A stretch of 64,000 bases of DNA from contig NZ_QDDR01000015.1 in assembly GCF_003075525.1 (NCBI RefSeq), forward strand, positions 1-64,000, written 5' to 3'. Positions 1-10,588 of the stretch are shown one piece after another. Within the stretch, counting starts at the first letter, position 1. The number at the start of each line of letters is the position of its first letter. The stretch comes from Pararhodobacter aggregans (lineage in GTDB: Bacteria; Pseudomonadota; Alphaproteobacteria; Rhodobacterales; Rhodobacteraceae). Both the position numbers and the translations under genes were made by a program. Under the pieces are notes generated by a model, which saw nothing but the letters and a program-made list of their open reading frames with translations, did no database searches and was not told where the DNA came from.

Positions 1-43
1 CCGACGACGGCCGGTATCAGAGACCGACAAAACTTGAATACGG

Positions 44-77
44 CGAGTGTCTTCGTGTGCGTCCATAAGGACACTCG
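44..77. repeat. Short inverted repeat downstream of the nuo-rnj operon
   Basis: Arms CGAGTGTC (44-51) and GACACTCG (70-77) are perfect complements around an 18-nt spacer. It lies about 50 bases beyond the stop of the last minus-strand gene. It could be a weak transcript-end structure, but there is no T-run and no other support. The rest of 1-123 holds nothing I recognise. Confidence 0.25.
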
Positions 78-123
78 ATAAACGTTCTGCCCGCTCAACA
101 GCCAGACGGCCCTCCGCGAATGC

Positions 124-345
124 TTACTCGGGATCAATGGAATCGAGAAGTTCCGCCAGGCTGGCCTGTTTGCGATGCGTCTCGGGCTCCTCCGCCACCA
201 GCGGCGCGGCGGCCGAGATCGCCCGCCCGAAGGCGCGCGCCAGCAGCGCGGCGGGGCCAGCGGGCAAAGCCGCCTCCTCCGACGGAGGGGGCGGCCGCGG
301 CGCCAACTTGCGCCTCAGGACGGGGTCGCGATCGTGAACACTCAT
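124..345 (-). CDS. Small hypothetical protein, last gene of the nuo operon
   Basis: A 73-residue protein of unknown function, beginning MSVHDRDPVLRRK and ending LLDSIDPE. It has a basic, Pro-rich N-terminal third (residues 10-22) and an Ala-rich middle, with no signal peptide or membrane segment. It lies 76 bases after rnj on the same strand, and an AGGA about nine bases before the ATG could be a ribosome binding site. Two longer overlapping frames exist in the same GC-rich stretch. This one is preferred for its start, its position and its more protein-like C-terminus. No family is recognised and the call is tentative. Confidence 0.45.
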   Translation of the reverse strand: MSVHDRDPVLRRKLAPRPPPPSEEAALPAGPAALLARAFGRAISAAAPLVAEEPETHRKQASLAELLDSIDPE

Positions 346-421
346 GGGCGAAAATCCTGCAACCCCGGCAGGATCGCAGGCACCCGTTAAGAAAGCCTTG
401 CGTCACGTCGGCCTTGGGGCC

Positions 422-2089
422 TCAATCCGACAGGCGGCTCACCACCACCGTGACTTCGGGCTTCTTGCCGATCTCGTCGACGCAGCAGATCCGCACGCGC
501 TTGCGCAGCGCCTCGATCAGCTTGTCGTCCGAGGCCAGAACCTTCTTGCCGGTGCGCTCCAGCTCTTCGGCCAGTTCGTCCTCGATCACCTCGGCCAGCG
601 GGCGTTTCGAGCGGCCCTCGCGTGCCAGGCCCATGCAATCGGCCCAGGCGTCGCCCATCGGCAGACCATCCTCGTCGATGATGAGCGTGACCATGACCAG
701 CCCGTTGAGCGCCAGTTTCATCCGCTCGCGCACGATCCCGTCCAGCGCGCCATAGACCGCCGTCCCGTCAAGGTAGAGCCGCCCGGTATCGACATATTCC
801 GCCACCACGGGGTCGCGGCCGGTGATATCCAGCATCGTCCCGTTCGGCGCGATGGCCGAGGCCATGCCGCGCCGCTGGGCGAGCATCGCATGCTGGCGCA
901 GGTGACGGTGTTCGCCGTGCATCGGAATCAGGATGCGGGGCCGCACGAGGTCATGCATCCGCTCCAGATCCGGGCGGTTGGCATGGCCCGAGACGTGGTA
1001 CTGGCCCTGCGTGTTGTCGGCCACCTCGACGCCCTGTTCGCTGAGCGCGTTGACGATCTTCAGCACGTCCTTTTCGTTGCCCGGAATGGTCATCGAGCTG
1101 AAGAGGAAGGTGTCGCCCTCCTTCAGCTGGAAGCCGAGGTACGAGCCGCGGGACAGCTGGGCCGAGGCGGCGCGGCGCTCGCCCTGGCTGCCGGTCACGA
1201 TCAGCATGACCTTGTCGCGGGGCATGTCGACGGCTTCCTCCGCCGGAACGGTCGGCGGGAAATCCACCAGCAACTTGGCCTCGGTCGCGGTGCGGACCAT
1301 GGTCTGCATCGCCCGGCCCAGCAGGCAGACCGAGCGGCCAGCGGCGCGCGCGGCCTTGGCCAGCGTCCGCACCCGGGCCACGTTCGAGGCGAAGGTCGTC
1401 GCCACCACCAGTCCGGGCGCCCCACGCACCAGGTCGGTGATCGCCTGCGGCAGCGAGCTTTCCGAGCGGCCGGGATGCGGCGAGAAGATGTTGGTCGAAT
1501 CGCAGACCATCACATCGACGCCCTTGTCGCCGATGGAACGGTAGAGATCCTCATCGAACGGGTCGCCGACCCCGGGCGCCATGTCGAGCTTGAAGTCGCC
1601 CGTATGCACCAGCCGCCCGGCGGGCGTCTCGATCAGCATGGCCGAGGCTTCGGGCAGCGAATGGGCGATCGGCAGGAAGCGGACCTGGAACGGGCCCAGC
1701 TCGATCGTCTCGGACGTGTCGAGCGTGACGATCTGGTCGACCGGCTGCCCGGCTTCCAGCATCTTCTTGGCGGCGATGCGGGCGGTGAAGTCGCGGGCAT
1801 AGACCGGCACGCGCAGGCGCGACCACAGGTGGCCGAGGCCCCCCACGTGGTCCTCGTGGGCGTGGGTGATGAAGATCCCCTCGATCCGGTCGCGGCGGGC
1901 TTCCAGCCAGGCGATATCGGCCATGATGAGGTCGACGCCGGGCGTGCCGTCCATATCGGGGAAGGTCACGCCGAGATCGACGACGATCAGCCGCTCGCGG
2001 TTCTTGGGCCCGTAGCCGTAGACGTAGGTGTTCATCCCCACTTCGCCGGCGCCGCCCAGCGGCAGGTAGATCAGGCGGTCGTTACTCAT
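422..2089 (-). CDS. rnj: Ribonuclease J
   Basis: A 555-residue metallo-beta-lactamase/beta-CASP ribonuclease of the RNase J family, a cytoplasmic exo/endoribonuclease for mRNA turnover and rRNA 5' processing. The N-terminus SNDRLIYLPLGGAGEVGMN is typical. The zinc motif HAHEDH is at about residues 76-81, preceded by VVDLGVTFPDMD. Further metal ligands are visible in the HTGDFK and CDSTN segments, and a conserved HVSGHA motif appears near residue 370. Length is normal for the family. Its ATG overlaps the coaX stop by four bases (ATGA), so it is translationally coupled at the distal end of the nuo operon. Confidence 0.95.
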   Translation of the reverse strand: MSNDRLIYLPLGGAGEVGMNTYVYGYGPKNRERLIVVDLGVTFPDMDGTPGVDLIMADIAWLEARRDRIEGIFITHAHEDHVGGLGHLWSRLRVPVYARDFTARIAAKKMLEAGQPVDQIVTLDTSETIELGPFQVRFLPIAHSLPEASAMLIETPAGRLVHTGDFKLDMAPGVGDPFDEDLYRSIGDKGVDVMVCDSTNIFSPHPGRSESSLPQAITDLVRGAPGLVVATTFASNVARVRTLAKAARAAGRSVCLLGRAMQTMVRTATEAKLLVDFPPTVPAEEAVDMPRDKVMLIVTGSQGERRAASAQLSRGSYLGFQLKEGDTFLFSSMTIPGNEKDVLKIVNALSEQGVEVADNTQGQYHVSGHANRPDLERMHDLVRPRILIPMHGEHRHLRQHAMLAQRRGMASAIAPNGTMLDITGRDPVVAEYVDTGRLYLDGTAVYGALDGIVRERMKLALNGLVMVTLIIDEDGLPMGDAWADCMGLAREGRSKRPLAEVIEDELAEELERTGKKVLASDDKLIEALRKRVRICCVDEIGKKPEVTVVVSRLSD

Positions 2090-2865
2090 GCGCTGGCGCG
2101 TTCCCTGTTGTGACGGTTGATCAGCATCAACCCGTGCATGGTCAGATCGTCTTCGACCGAGTCGAAGATGTCGGTGCCCTGATCGAAGAGCGAGGCGAGA
2201 CCGCCGGTGGCGATCACCTTCATCGGGCGGTCGCGCTCGATGCGAATCTGTCGTACGATGCCTTCGACAAGCCCGACATAGCCCCAGTAGATGCCCGACT
2301 GGATACAGGCAACCGTATTCGTGCCGATTGCGCTCTGCGGTTTGGTCACATCGACATGCGGAAGGGCCGCGGCGGCCATATGCAGGGCTTCCAGCGAGGT
2401 ATTGACCCCGGGGGCGATCACCCCGCCGATATAGGCGCCGTCGCTGTCCACCACGTCAAAAGTGGTGGCGGTGCCGAAATCCACCACGATCAGGTCGCCG
2501 CCGTAGCGGTTGAAGCCCGCCACGGTATTGACCAGCCGGTCGGGGCCGACGGTCGTGCCCTGATCCACACGGGGCGCGACCGGCAGGTCGCAATCGGGCT
2601 TGCCCACCACCAGCGGGCGGCAGTTGTAATAGCGGTCGGCGAGGACCCGCAGGTTGAACACGACCCGCGGCACGGTCGAGGAGATGATGACATCGGAAAT
2701 CGTCGCCTCGATCCCCTTGAGGTTCATCAGCGTGCTGAGCCAGACGTAATACTGGTCCGCGGTCTGGCGGTGATCGGTGGCGGTGCGCCATGTGGCGATG
2801 AAGAGGTGCCCGTCCCAGATCGAGAACACGGTATTGGTATTGCCGCAGTCTATGCAGAGCAGCAT
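2086..2865 (-). CDS. coaX: Type III pantothenate kinase
   Basis: A 259-residue type III pantothenate kinase, catalysing the first step of coenzyme A synthesis in the cytoplasm. The N-terminus MLLCIDCGNTNTVFSIWDG carries the ASKHA phosphate-1 motif DxGNTN. GPDRLVN and the Asp-containing VVDFGTATTFD (about residues 125-136) are the other hallmark motifs of the CoaX family. The C-terminal IATGGLASLF is the glycine-rich adenosine motif. It lies 12 bases after birA and overlaps rnj by four bases. The nuoN-birA-coaX-rnj order is, as I recall, common in Rhodobacterales. Confidence 0.94.
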   Translation of the reverse strand: MLLCIDCGNTNTVFSIWDGHLFIATWRTATDHRQTADQYYVWLSTLMNLKGIEATISDVIISSTVPRVVFNLRVLADRYYNCRPLVVGKPDCDLPVAPRVDQGTTVGPDRLVNTVAGFNRYGGDLIVVDFGTATTFDVVDSDGAYIGGVIAPGVNTSLEALHMAAAALPHVDVTKPQSAIGTNTVACIQSGIYWGYVGLVEGIVRQIRIERDRPMKVIATGGLASLFDQGTDIFDSVEDDLTMHGLMLINRHNRERASA

Positions 2866-2877
2866 GGCGGGTCTCCG

Positions 2878-3618
2878 TCAGGGAAAGAAGATGTCGGCGG
2901 CGGGGATGGCGCGGCGGCCCTCGGGCGTGACCAGAACCAGCGAGCCGGACTCGTCGATGGTCTCGAACGTGCCGCGGAATTCCTCGGTCAGGGTGCGGGC
3001 GATCAGCGGCTGGCCCAGACGCGCCACGCCGTTGAGGAAAGCGGTGCGGATGGGTCCGAACCCATAGGTTCTGAGCCGCGTGTCCCAGCGGGCGAAGGCA
3101 GGCGCAAGGCTGTCGAGCAGCTGTTCCGGGCCAAGCGTGATCCCCGTTTCGCTGCGCAGATTGACGGGCGGGAAGGCCGCGCCCGGCTCGGGCTCGGGCG
3201 AGGCCCTGAGGTTGACGCCGATGCCGATGGCGAGCACCCCCGCGCCGGGGCTTTCCAGCAGGATGCCCGAGAGCTTGCCGCCATTGAGCAGCACGTCATT
3301 GGGCCATTTCAGCGCGAAGGCATCGGGCAGATGGGTGAGTTCGACCAGCGCGTCCCGCAGCGCCAGCGCGGCGACGAAGGAACGCAGCGCCAGCTTGGCG
3401 GGCGGCTCGTCCATGCGCTGGATCAGGGTGGCGGCGAAGTTTCCGGCCGGGTCGGTCCAGGCCCTGCCCCGCCGTCCCCTGCCCGCGGTCTGGCGATGCG
3501 CCAGGATCCAGGTAGGAGAGCCCAGCGACGGCGCGCGTCGCTGGGCTTCCATCATGGTGCTGTCGGTTTCCTCCAGCACCAGCTTTTCGTGGCCCGGGGG
3601 CCAGCCCTCACTGGACAA
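2878..3618 (-). CDS. birA: Biotin--[acetyl-CoA-carboxylase] ligase
   Basis: A biotin protein ligase that activates biotin and attaches it to carboxylase carrier domains. The catalytic segment GRGRRGRAW is near residue 48, followed by [16 protein letters not shown] and [17 protein letters not shown], the classic KWPNDV motif. The C-terminal SH3-like domain ([14 protein letters not shown]) is present. There is no N-terminal HTH, so it is a class I enzyme without repressor function. I place the start at TTG 3618, giving [12 protein letters not shown], which aligns with the family start and overlaps nuoN by 11 bases. An upstream ATG at 3672 would add 18 arginine-rich residues inside nuoN. The start is uncertain, the function is not. 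Confidence 0.88.
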   Translation of the reverse strand: MSSEGWPPGHEKLVLEETDSTMMEAQRRAPSLGSPTWILAHRQTAGRGRRGRAWTDPAGNFAATLIQRMDEPPAKLALRSFVAALALRDALVELTHLPDAFALKWPNDVLLNGGKLSGILLESPGAGVLAIGIGVNLRASPEPEPGAAFPPVNLRSETGITLGPEQLLDSLAPAFARWDTRLRTYGFGPIRTAFLNGVARLGQPLIARTLTEEFRGTFETIDESGSLVLVTPEGRRAIPAADIFFP

Positions 3619-5047
3619 GTGCCTGCGCCGCGACGGAGGCCGCGCCCTCGAGCCCGAAGAGGTTGACGACACCGAGCAGCGTCACCGCCGCCGCCGCCAG
3701 CGTCAGCCAGCGCTGCGCCGGGGCGCCGTCATTGTCCAGCGCATCCACTTCGGTGCCGAAGTACATGAAGTAGACGATGCGCAGGTAATAGAAGGCCCCG
3801 ATCACCGAGGCGATGACCCCGATCACCGCCAGCGTGACATAGCCCGCGCCGATGGCCGCAGTCAGCACCGCGAACTTGGCCCAGAAGCCGATCAACGGCG
3901 GCACCCCGGCAAGGCTGAACATCAGGATCAACAGCGCCAGCGCCTGGATCGGCTGGGTCTTGGACAAGAGGTTCAGGTCGTCGATGGCGACGACCGGCCG
4001 CCCCTCGCGCCGCATGGTCAGCATGAAGGCGAAGACGCCGATCGACATGGTGACATAGATCGCCATGTAGAGAAGCGTGGCCTTCACCCCGGCCTCGGTC
4101 CCTGCGGTCAGGCCCAGCAGCGCGAAGCCCATGTGCGAGATCGAGGAATAGGCCATCAGGCGTTTCAGGTTGCGCTGGCTCAGCGCGCCCACGGCGCCCA
4201 CGACCATGCTGAGACCGGCCAGCAGCGCCAGGATCTGACCCCAGTCGCCCGGCGCATGGCCGAAGGCGTCATAGGTCACGCGGGCCAGCAGCGCCATGGC
4301 GGCGACTTTCGGCGCGGTGGCGAAGAAGGCGGTAACCGGGGTCGGCGAGCCTTCGTAGACGTCGGGCGTCCACATGTGGAAGGGCACGGCCGAGACCTTG
4401 AACGCCAGACCCGCGATCATGAACGCCAGGCCCATCAGCAGGCCGACCGGCAGGTGATCGCCGTGAATGAGGCTGGCAATGCCGTCAAAGCGGGTGGTGC
4501 CGGCATAGCCATAGACCAGCGAGGCGCCATAGAGCAGCAGGCCCGAGGCCAGCGCGCCGAGGACGAAGTATTTCAGCCCCGCCTCGGTCGCCTTCACGCT
4601 GTCACGGCGGAAGGCGGCCAGCACGTAAAGCGCCAGCGACTGCAGCTCCAGCCCCATGTAGAGGGTAATCAGGTCCTGCGCCGAGACCATGACCATCATG
4701 CCCACGGTCGCCAGCGAGACGAGGATCGGATACTCGAACTTCATCATCTTGGCGCGTTCGAGGTAATCCATCCCCATGACCAGCACCGCGGCGCTGGCCA
4801 AGAGCATCGCCATCTTGGCGAAGCGCGAGAAGGCATCCTCGACGAAGAGGCCGCCGAAGGCGGTCTGCGCCTCGGGTCCCTGCACGCCCACCAGGATGGC
4901 GAGCAGGATCATCACGGCGACCGTGGCCCAGGTCAGGGCGGCGGCCAGCCTATCCTTGCCGAAATACGCGCCCGCCATCAGCGCCACCATCGCCCAGAGC
5001 GACAGCAGGATTTCGGGCAGCGCGATCGAGAGGTCAAGCGAGGTCAT
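3608..5047 (-). CDS. nuoN: NADH-quinone oxidoreductase subunit N
   Basis: A 479-residue antiporter-like membrane subunit of complex I, one of three proton-pumping subunits with NuoL and NuoM. About 14 hydrophobic helices run through the protein. The conserved features are [15 protein letters not shown] (the glutamate of TM5), [27 protein letters not shown] (the lysine and the broken-helix region) and [14 protein letters not shown]. The start ATG 5047 gives [18 protein letters not shown] longer reading from 5170 would add Pro-rich residues overlapping nuoM and is rejected. An AAGG lies about nine bases upstream. Thirteen bases separate it from nuoM. Confidence 0.96.
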   Translation of the reverse strand: MTSLDLSIALPEILLSLWAMVALMAGAYFGKDRLAAALTWATVAVMILLAILVGVQGPEAQTAFGGLFVEDAFSRFAKMAMLLASAAVLVMGMDYLERAKMMKFEYPILVSLATVGMMVMVSAQDLITLYMGLELQSLALYVLAAFRRDSVKATEAGLKYFVLGALASGLLLYGASLVYGYAGTTRFDGIASLIHGDHLPVGLLMGLAFMIAGLAFKVSAVPFHMWTPDVYEGSPTPVTAFFATAPKVAAMALLARVTYDAFGHAPGDWGQILALLAGLSMVVGAVGALSQRNLKRLMAYSSISHMGFALLGLTAGTEAGVKATLLYMAIYVTMSIGVFAFMLTMRREGRPVVAIDDLNLLSKTQPIQALALLILMFSLAGVPPLIGFWAKFAVLTAAIGAGYVTLAVIGVIASVIGAFYYLRIVYFMYFGTEVDALDNDGAPAQRWLTLAAAAVTLLGVVNLFGLEGAASVAAQALVQ

Positions 5048-5060
5048 CGCAGCGGGCCTT

Positions 5061-6647
5061 TCAGTGAGTGGGCGCCGCGGCGGCCGCGGGCGCATGGGAC
5101 GCATCGGCAGCGGCGTGCATCCCGGCTTCGGCGGGCACGATGCCGTTGGCGTCGTTGTAGTGTTCAACAAGGGCCGCGGTCGACGGGCCGATGATGTCGG
5201 TGACCAGCGCCGGATAGACGCCCAGCAGCAGGGTCATGACGATCAGCGGCGCGAACATCAGCTTCTCGCGCGTGTCCATGTCGGTGATGGTCTTCAGGCT
5301 TTCCTTGATGAGCGGGCCAAAGACCACCCGGCGATAGAGCCAGAGCCCGTAGCCGGCCGAGAAGATCACCCCCGTGGCCGCCACCGCGGCGACCCAGGTG
5401 TTGACCTGGAAGACCGCCATGAAGGTCAGGAATTCGCCGACGAACCCCGACGTGCCCGGCAGGCCGACGTTGGCCATGGTGAACAGCATGAACACCGCCG
5501 CGTACATCGGCATCCGGTTCACCAGACCGCCATAGGCCTCGATCTCGCGGGTGTGAATGCGGTCATAGACCACGCCCACCACGAGGAACAGCGCGCCCGA
5601 GATGAAGCCGTGCGACAGCATCTGGAAGATGGCGCCGTCGAGGCCCTGCTGGTTGGCCGCGAAGATGCCCATGGTGACGAAGCCCATATGCGCGACCGAG
5701 GAATAGGCCACCAGCTTCTTCATGTCCTCCTGCACCAGTGCCACCAGCGAGGCATAGACCACGGCGATGGCCGACATCCACAGCACCAGCGGCGCCCAGA
5801 TCTCGGACGCGATGGGGAACATCGGCAGCGAGAAGCGCAGGAAGCCGTAGCCGCCCATTTTCAGCAGCACCGCCGCCAGCACCACGGAACCCGCGGTGGG
5901 CGCCTGGACGTGGGCATCGGGCAGCCAGGTATGGACCGGCCACATCGGCATCTTCACCGCGAAGGAGGCGAAGAAGGCGAAGAACAGCAGCGTCTGCACC
6001 CCGCCCGCGATCTGCCAGCCCAGCAGGGTCAGCGGACCCGCGCTGAACTCATAGGCCAGCAGCGTCGGGATGTCGGTCGTCCCGGCCTGCAGGAACATGT
6101 AGATCATCGCCACCAGCATCAGCACCGAGCCGATGAAGGTATAGAGGAAGAACTTGAACGCGGCATAGATCCGGTTCGCGCCGCCCCAGATGCCGATGAT
6201 CAGGAACATCGGGATCAGCCCGGCCTCGAAGAACAGGTAGAACAGCACCAGATCCAGCGAGACGAAGACGCCGATCATCAGCGTTTCCAGCAGCAGGAAG
6301 GCGATCATGTATTCCTTGACGCGATGCGTGACGCCCCAGCAGGCGCCGATGGTGATCGGCATCAGGAAGGTGGTCAGCAGCACGAAAAGGACCGAGATCC
6401 CGTCGACGCCCAGCTTGTATTTCAGCCCCAGGATCCAGTCGTGTTCCTCGACGAACTGGAAGCCGGTGTCCGAAGCGTCGAAGTTGAACAGCAGGATCAG
6501 CGAGATGGCGAAGGTCGCCAGCGTCGCGAACAGCGCCAGCCGCTTGGCCTGCAGCTGCGTCTGGGCGTTCTCGCCATGCAGGAAGACAGCCCCGATGAAG
6601 GCTGCCACCGCGGGCAGGAAGGTGATGATGGACAGAAGGTTCAACAT
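5061..6647 (-). CDS. nuoM: NADH-quinone oxidoreductase subunit M
   Basis: A 528-residue antiporter-like complex I subunit with about 14 membrane helices. Diagnostic segments include [21 protein letters not shown] (the conserved TM5 glutamate), [24 protein letters not shown] and [15 protein letters not shown]. The start ATG 6647 shares its A with the nuoL stop (TGATG), so translation is coupled. The tail is unusual: after the last helix, about 30 residues of Ala/His/Pro-rich sequence end AAAAAPTH. This looks like a flexible extension rather than a domain. Confidence 0.96.
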   Translation of the reverse strand: MLNLLSIITFLPAVAAFIGAVFLHGENAQTQLQAKRLALFATLATFAISLILLFNFDASDTGFQFVEEHDWILGLKYKLGVDGISVLFVLLTTFLMPITIGACWGVTHRVKEYMIAFLLLETLMIGVFVSLDLVLFYLFFEAGLIPMFLIIGIWGGANRIYAAFKFFLYTFIGSVLMLVAMIYMFLQAGTTDIPTLLAYEFSAGPLTLLGWQIAGGVQTLLFFAFFASFAVKMPMWPVHTWLPDAHVQAPTAGSVVLAAVLLKMGGYGFLRFSLPMFPIASEIWAPLVLWMSAIAVVYASLVALVQEDMKKLVAYSSVAHMGFVTMGIFAANQQGLDGAIFQMLSHGFISGALFLVVGVVYDRIHTREIEAYGGLVNRMPMYAAVFMLFTMANVGLPGTSGFVGEFLTFMAVFQVNTWVAAVAATGVIFSAGYGLWLYRRVVFGPLIKESLKTITDMDTREKLMFAPLIVMTLLLGVYPALVTDIIGPSTAALVEHYNDANGIVPAEAGMHAAADASHAPAAAAAPTH

Positions 6648-8611
6648 CAGTGCGCCCCTCCGGAGAGCGTAACGTAGGTCACCAGCACCGCGATCCCGAG
6701 GACCATGGCGAAGGCGTAGTGATAGAGGTAACCGGACTGGGCGCGGGCATAGACGCGGTTCAGCATGGGCAGGACATTCATCGACAGACCGTTGAGGAAG
6801 CCGTCGATGGTGTTGCCGTCGCCGCGCTTCCACAGGAAGCGGCCGATGGCGAAGGCGGGACGCACGAAGACCGCGTCATAGATCTCGTCGATGTACCACT
6901 TGTTCAGCAGGAAGCGGTAGAGGATCGGCTGGTTCTCGGCCAGTTTGACCGGGATCCGCGGATTGACGATGTAGAAGAGATAGGCCAGCACCAGACCCAG
7001 CAGCATGGCGAAGAACGGCGCCATCTTGACCCACCAGGGCGCCTCATGCGCGTTGTGGATCGTGTGGTTGCTGTCGAGCATGGTGATCGAATGGCCGAAC
7101 CACTCGTGCACCGCCTCGTGTGAGCCGAAGAAGGGCGTGTACCAGACCATCCCCGCCAGCACCGCACCGACCGACAGCACGGCCAGCGGGATGAGCATGG
7201 TCATCGGGCTTTCATGGGCGTGGTCATGGGTGTGGTGGTCGCCACGCGGCGCACCGAAGAAGGTCAGGAACATCAGGCGCCACGAGTAGAACGAAGTCAT
7301 GGCCGCCGCGATCACCAGCACCCAGAAGGCATAGATCATCTCGCCGCCGAAGGCGCTTTCGATGATCGCGTCCTTCGAGATGAAACCGGCGAAACCGATT
7401 TGGGTGAGCGGGATGCCGACGCCGGTGATGGCCAGCGTGCCGATCAGCATGGCGTAATAGGTATAGGGCATCTTGTGGCGCAGGCCGCCGTAGTTCCGCA
7501 TGTCCTGCTCGTGGTGCATGCCGTGGATCACCGAACCCGCGCCGAGGAACAGCATCGCCTTGAAGAAGGCATGGGTCAGCAGGTGGAACATGGCGACCGA
7601 ATAGACGCCGACGCCCGCCGCCACGAACATGTAGCCCAGCTGCGAACAGGTCGAATAGGCGATGACGCGCTTGATGTCGTTCTGCACCAGACCCACGGTC
7701 GCCGCGAAGAAGGCGGTCAGCGTTCCGATGAAGACGATGAAGGTCCGCGTGTCGGTCGCGTATTCCATCAGGGGCGACATGCGGCTCACCAGGAACACGC
7801 CCGCCGTCACCATGGTCGCGGCGTGGATCAGCGCCGACACCGGGGTCGGGCCTTCCATCGCGTCGGGCAGCCAGGTGTGCAGCAGGAACTGCGCCGATTT
7901 GCCCATCGCACCGATGAACAGGAAGAAGCAGGCCGTGTTCAGCGCGTTCCAGTCGGTCCACAGGAAGTGGATACTCTGCTGGCTCAGCTGCTCGGCCGAG
8001 TGGAAGATGTCGTCGAACTGGACCGAGTCGGTCAGGAAATACAGCATCATGATGCCGATGACGAAGCCGAAGTCGCCGACCCGGTTGACCACGAAGGCCT
8101 TGATCGCCGCGGCCGAGGCCGAGGGTTTCTTGTAATAGAAGCCGATCAGCAGATAGGACGCGAGGCCCACCCCTTCCCAGCCGAAGAAAATCTGCACCAG
8201 GTTGTCCGAGGTGACCAGCATCAGCATGGCGAAGGTGAAGAGCGAGAGATAGGCGAAGAAGCGCGCCCGGTAATGCTCGTGATGGGTCCAGTTGTCGTCA
8301 TGCGCCATGTAGCCGAAGCTGTAGAGGTGCACGAGCGCCGAGACCGTGGTCACCACGATCAGCATGACCGTGGTCAGCCGGTCGATGCGGATCGCCCAGT
8401 CACCGACCAGGGTGCCCGAGTCGATGAAGCGCAGGACATGGACCGTATAGGCCTCGCCGTCATAGCCGAGGAACAGGGCCCAGGACAGGATCGCCGACAG
8501 GAACAAGAGCGCCGTGGCGATGACCTGGCCGGTCTTCTCGCCGATGGCTTTCCAGAACAGGCCCGCGATGATCGCGCCGACCAGCGGTGCAAAGAGAAGG
8601 ATCGTCGCCAT
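6647..8611 (-). CDS. nuoL: NADH-quinone oxidoreductase subunit L
   Basis: A 654-residue complex I subunit, the distal antiporter-like subunit with the long lateral helix. Visible family motifs are [17 protein letters not shown] (TM5 glutamate), [35 protein letters not shown] and [17 protein letters not shown] His-rich loop (HHTHDHAHE) sits near residue 460. Near residue 575, [15 protein letters not shown] begins the C-terminal region. The start is ATG 8611. A GTG directly before it (8614) is an alternative, and both fall within seven bases of the nuoK stop. Confidence 0.96.
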   Translation of the reverse strand: MATILLFAPLVGAIIAGLFWKAIGEKTGQVIATALLFLSAILSWALFLGYDGEAYTVHVLRFIDSGTLVGDWAIRIDRLTTVMLIVVTTVSALVHLYSFGYMAHDDNWTHHEHYRARFFAYLSLFTFAMLMLVTSDNLVQIFFGWEGVGLASYLLIGFYYKKPSASAAAIKAFVVNRVGDFGFVIGIMMLYFLTDSVQFDDIFHSAEQLSQQSIHFLWTDWNALNTACFFLFIGAMGKSAQFLLHTWLPDAMEGPTPVSALIHAATMVTAGVFLVSRMSPLMEYATDTRTFIVFIGTLTAFFAATVGLVQNDIKRVIAYSTCSQLGYMFVAAGVGVYSVAMFHLLTHAFFKAMLFLGAGSVIHGMHHEQDMRNYGGLRHKMPYTYYAMLIGTLAITGVGIPLTQIGFAGFISKDAIIESAFGGEMIYAFWVLVIAAAMTSFYSWRLMFLTFFGAPRGDHHTHDHAHESPMTMLIPLAVLSVGAVLAGMVWYTPFFGSHEAVHEWFGHSITMLDSNHTIHNAHEAPWWVKMAPFFAMLLGLVLAYLFYIVNPRIPVKLAENQPILYRFLLNKWYIDEIYDAVFVRPAFAIGRFLWKRGDGNTIDGFLNGLSMNVLPMLNRVYARAQSGYLYHYAFAMVLGIAVLVTYVTLSGGAH

Positions 8612-8616
8612 CACAC

Positions 8617-8922
8617 TCAGCCTTTCATCACGTTGACGTCTTCGACGTCGATCGTGCCGCGGTTTCGGAAGAAGGTGACCAGGATCGCAAGGCCGATGGC
8701 GGCCTCGGCGGCGGCGACGGTCAGCACGAACATGGTGAAGACCTGGCCGACCAGGTCGCCCGAGAAGCTGGAGAAGGCCACCAGGTTGATGTTGACGCTG
8801 AGCAGGATCAGTTCGATCGACATCAGGATGACGATGACGTTCTTCCGGTTCAGGAAGATGCCGAAGATCCCGATGACGAACAGCGCTGCCGCGACTGTCA
8901 GGTAATGCTCAAGTCCCACCAT
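8617..8922 (-). CDS. nuoK: NADH-quinone oxidoreductase subunit K
   Basis: A 101-residue, three-helix membrane subunit of complex I lying at the quinone-proximal end of the membrane arm. The two buried glutamates needed for proton transfer are visible at E37 ([17 protein letters not shown]) and E73 ([11 protein letters not shown]). Length is normal. The ATG is preceded by AGGGACCAA. The 179 bases between this gene and the upstream unknown gene (8923-9101) are GC-rich and contain no convincing gene. Confidence 0.96.
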   Translation of the reverse strand: MVGLEHYLTVAAALFVIGIFGIFLNRKNVIVILMSIELILLSVNINLVAFSSFSGDLVGQVFTMFVLTVAAAEAAIGLAILVTFFRNRGTIDVEDVNVMKG

Positions 8923-9101
8923 TTGGTCCCTCGTTCTCGTCTTTCGGCGCGTCGGGCGCGCCGGTTGTTCAACGTCCGCGTTGAAACTCGCGGTTCAGTC
9001 GGTTGTCCCGGCGGCGCGGGGCCACGGGGCGGAATTCTTCGGTCTCTCGGCGCCGCGACGGGGCGGCCGGGCGGCGGCGGGCCGGGGCGACGCCGTCATG
9101 C

Positions 9102-9527
9102 TCAGCGTCCCCCCGCCACGCGGCAGGCGCAGCTTTGGTAGGCGACGCGGGTCTGCACGACATTGGCGCCCCGCGCCTCGGCAAGGCGCGCCAGATCGCC
9201 GAAGGTATAGGTCTCGGTCGCGTCCAGCGCATCGAGGAACACATCGGCCAGCGCCCCGGCATCGGCCGGGTCGACCGACTCGGCGTCAGGCACGGGATAG
9301 AGCGTCGCCGCCACCCGGTCGCGGCTGGGGCAATGCTCCAGCACCACCTCGACGCCCCAGGGATCGCCGCCGCGCTGGTAGAACACCAGACCGCCGGGAA
9401 AATCGAGGACGTTGTAATCGCCCTGCGCGGCCTCCTCGGGCGCCAGCGCGCCGCCGAAGCAATCGGGCTGGCTGGCCAAAGCGGCACCGGGGGCAAGCGT
9501 CAGGATCAGGGACAGGGCGCGGATCAT
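9102..9527 (-). CDS. Exported Cys-rich protein, paralogue of the upstream gene
   Basis: A 141-residue exported protein of unknown function between nuoJ and nuoK. An N-terminal signal peptide is evident (MIRALSLILTLAPGAALAS). The mature part has four cysteines: DCFGG, EHCPSR and the terminal QSCAC. It shares with its neighbour the blocks LAPEEAA-GDY, FY-R, EHCPSR-R-AA-L, GDLA and QSCAC, so the two arose by tandem duplication. The ATG overlaps the neighbour's stop by four bases (ATGA). A periplasmic, disulfide-bonded fold is inferred from the signal peptide and Cys pattern. Confidence 0.8.
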   Translation of the reverse strand: MIRALSLILTLAPGAALASQPDCFGGALAPEEAAQGDYNVLDFPGGLVFYQRGGDPWGVEVVLEHCPSRDRVAATLYPVPDAESVDPADAGALADVFLDALDATETYTFGDLARLAEARGANVVQTRVAYQSCACRVAGGR

Positions 9528-9970
9528 TGGCCGCCCCCCATGGCGCAGGCGCAGCTTTGCCAGTCGACGCGCAGGGTCCGCCCCTGCCCGCCCGCGGCGA
9601 CCGCCCAGTTCGCCAGATCGCCCAGCGAGTGCTCCTCGCTGTCGTTCAGCGCCTCGAAGACCCGCGTGCGGTAGCCGTCGATCCGGGTCCAGGGCGTGTC
9701 GGTTTCCTGCGGGATCGGCAGCTCCGCCGCCATCCGCCAGCGCGAGGGGCAATGCTCGACGATCACCTGGATCGCGTTGCGCCCGTCCAGCGGGTAGCGG
9801 TCGTAAAAGACGATGCCCTCAGGGTAGAGGGTCGGCGCGTAATCCCCCAGCGCGGCTTCCTCGGGCGCCAGGCGGGCACCCGAGCACAGCGGCGCGAGGG
9901 GGGCATCCGCCCCCGCCGCGCCGACGCCCGCGAGCATCGCCAGTCCCGAAAGGAAACCCTTCAGCGCCAT
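9524..9970 (-). CDS. Exported Cys-rich protein, first of a paralogous pair
   Basis: A 148-residue protein of unknown function with an N-terminal signal peptide (MALKGFLSGLAMLAGVGAAGADA). Four cysteines recur at the same places as in the downstream paralogue: LCSG, EHCPSR and QSCAC. Shared blocks include LAPEEAALGDY and GDLANWAVAAGG. It starts three bases after nuoJ, so it belongs to the nuo transcript. It is not a core complex I subunit, and its location outside the cytoplasm makes a direct catalytic role unlikely. No function can be assigned. Confidence 0.8.
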   Translation of the reverse strand: MALKGFLSGLAMLAGVGAAGADAPLAPLCSGARLAPEEAALGDYAPTLYPEGIVFYDRYPLDGRNAIQVIVEHCPSRWRMAAELPIPQETDTPWTRIDGYRTRVFEALNDSEEHSLGDLANWAVAAGGQGRTLRVDWQSCACAMGGGQ

Positions 9971-9973
9971 GGA

Positions 9974-10588
9974 TCAGAGCCCCTGCCCCGGTTTCACGTC
10001 CTTCAGTTCCATCGCCTTGGCCGGGTCGCGCCACATCTGGTGCAGCACGTTCTGGCGCTTCACGTCGGTCCGGTGGCGCAGGGTCAGCACGATGGCGCCG
10101 ATCATCGCCACCAGCAGGATCAGACCCGCCACCTGGAACAGGATGAAATACTGGTCGAACAGGATCATCCCCAGGGCGCGGGCGTTATCCACCTGCGCGG
10201 CATCGGGCGCGGGCGCCATGTGCAGCGCGGCCGAGCCCTCGGCCGAGGTCCAGGCGCCATAGAGCAGCGTCAGCTGCATCAGGATCACCAGCCCGACCAG
10301 CGCCGCCAGCGGGAAGTAGCGCACCATCTCGGCCTTCAGCGCGGCGAAGTCGATGTCGAGCATCATCACCACGAAGAGGAACAGCACCGCGACCGCGCCG
10401 ACGTAGACGATCATCAGCAGCATCGCCAGGAACTCGGCCCCCAGCAGCACGAAGAGCCCGGCCGAGGACAGGAAGGTCAGGATCAGCCAGAGCACCGAAT
10501 GCACCGGGTTCTTCGCGGTCACGACCAGCAGGCCCGCAATCACCGCCACCACGGCGAAGGCATAGAAGGCAAAATCGGCAACGCTCAT
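9974..10588 (-). CDS. nuoJ: NADH-quinone oxidoreductase subunit J
   Basis: A 204-residue five-helix membrane subunit of complex I, next to the quinone tunnel. Typical segments are [21 protein letters not shown] and [29 protein letters not shown], the latter forming the pi-bulge helix TM3. The C-terminal tail is hydrophilic. Its ATG overlaps the stop of the preceding carboxymuconolactone-decarboxylase-like gene by four bases (ATGA). Confidence 0.95.
   Translation of the reverse strand: MSVADFAFYAFAVVAVIAGLLVVTAKNPVHSVLWLILTFLSSAGLFVLLGAEFLAMLLMIVYVGAVAVLFLFVVMMLDIDFAALKAEMVRYFPLAALVGLVILMQLTLLYGAWTSAEGSAALHMAPAPDAAQVDNARALGMILFDQYFILFQVAGLILLVAMIGAIVLTLRHRTDVKRQNVLHQMWRDPAKAMELKDVKPGQGL

Noticed and set aside
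2110-8905. Long plus-strand open frames of 500-700 codons opposite coaX-birA and nuoN-nuoK
   Set aside because: They run opposite well-conserved nuo, birA and coaX genes and have the same His/Arg/Gln/Gly-rich mirror composition. No ribosome binding sites or domains are seen.
8923-9101. Short Arg-rich frames between nuoK and the unknown exported gene
   Set aside because: They are under 45 codons, consist mostly of Arg, Pro and Ala, and lack a ribosome binding site.
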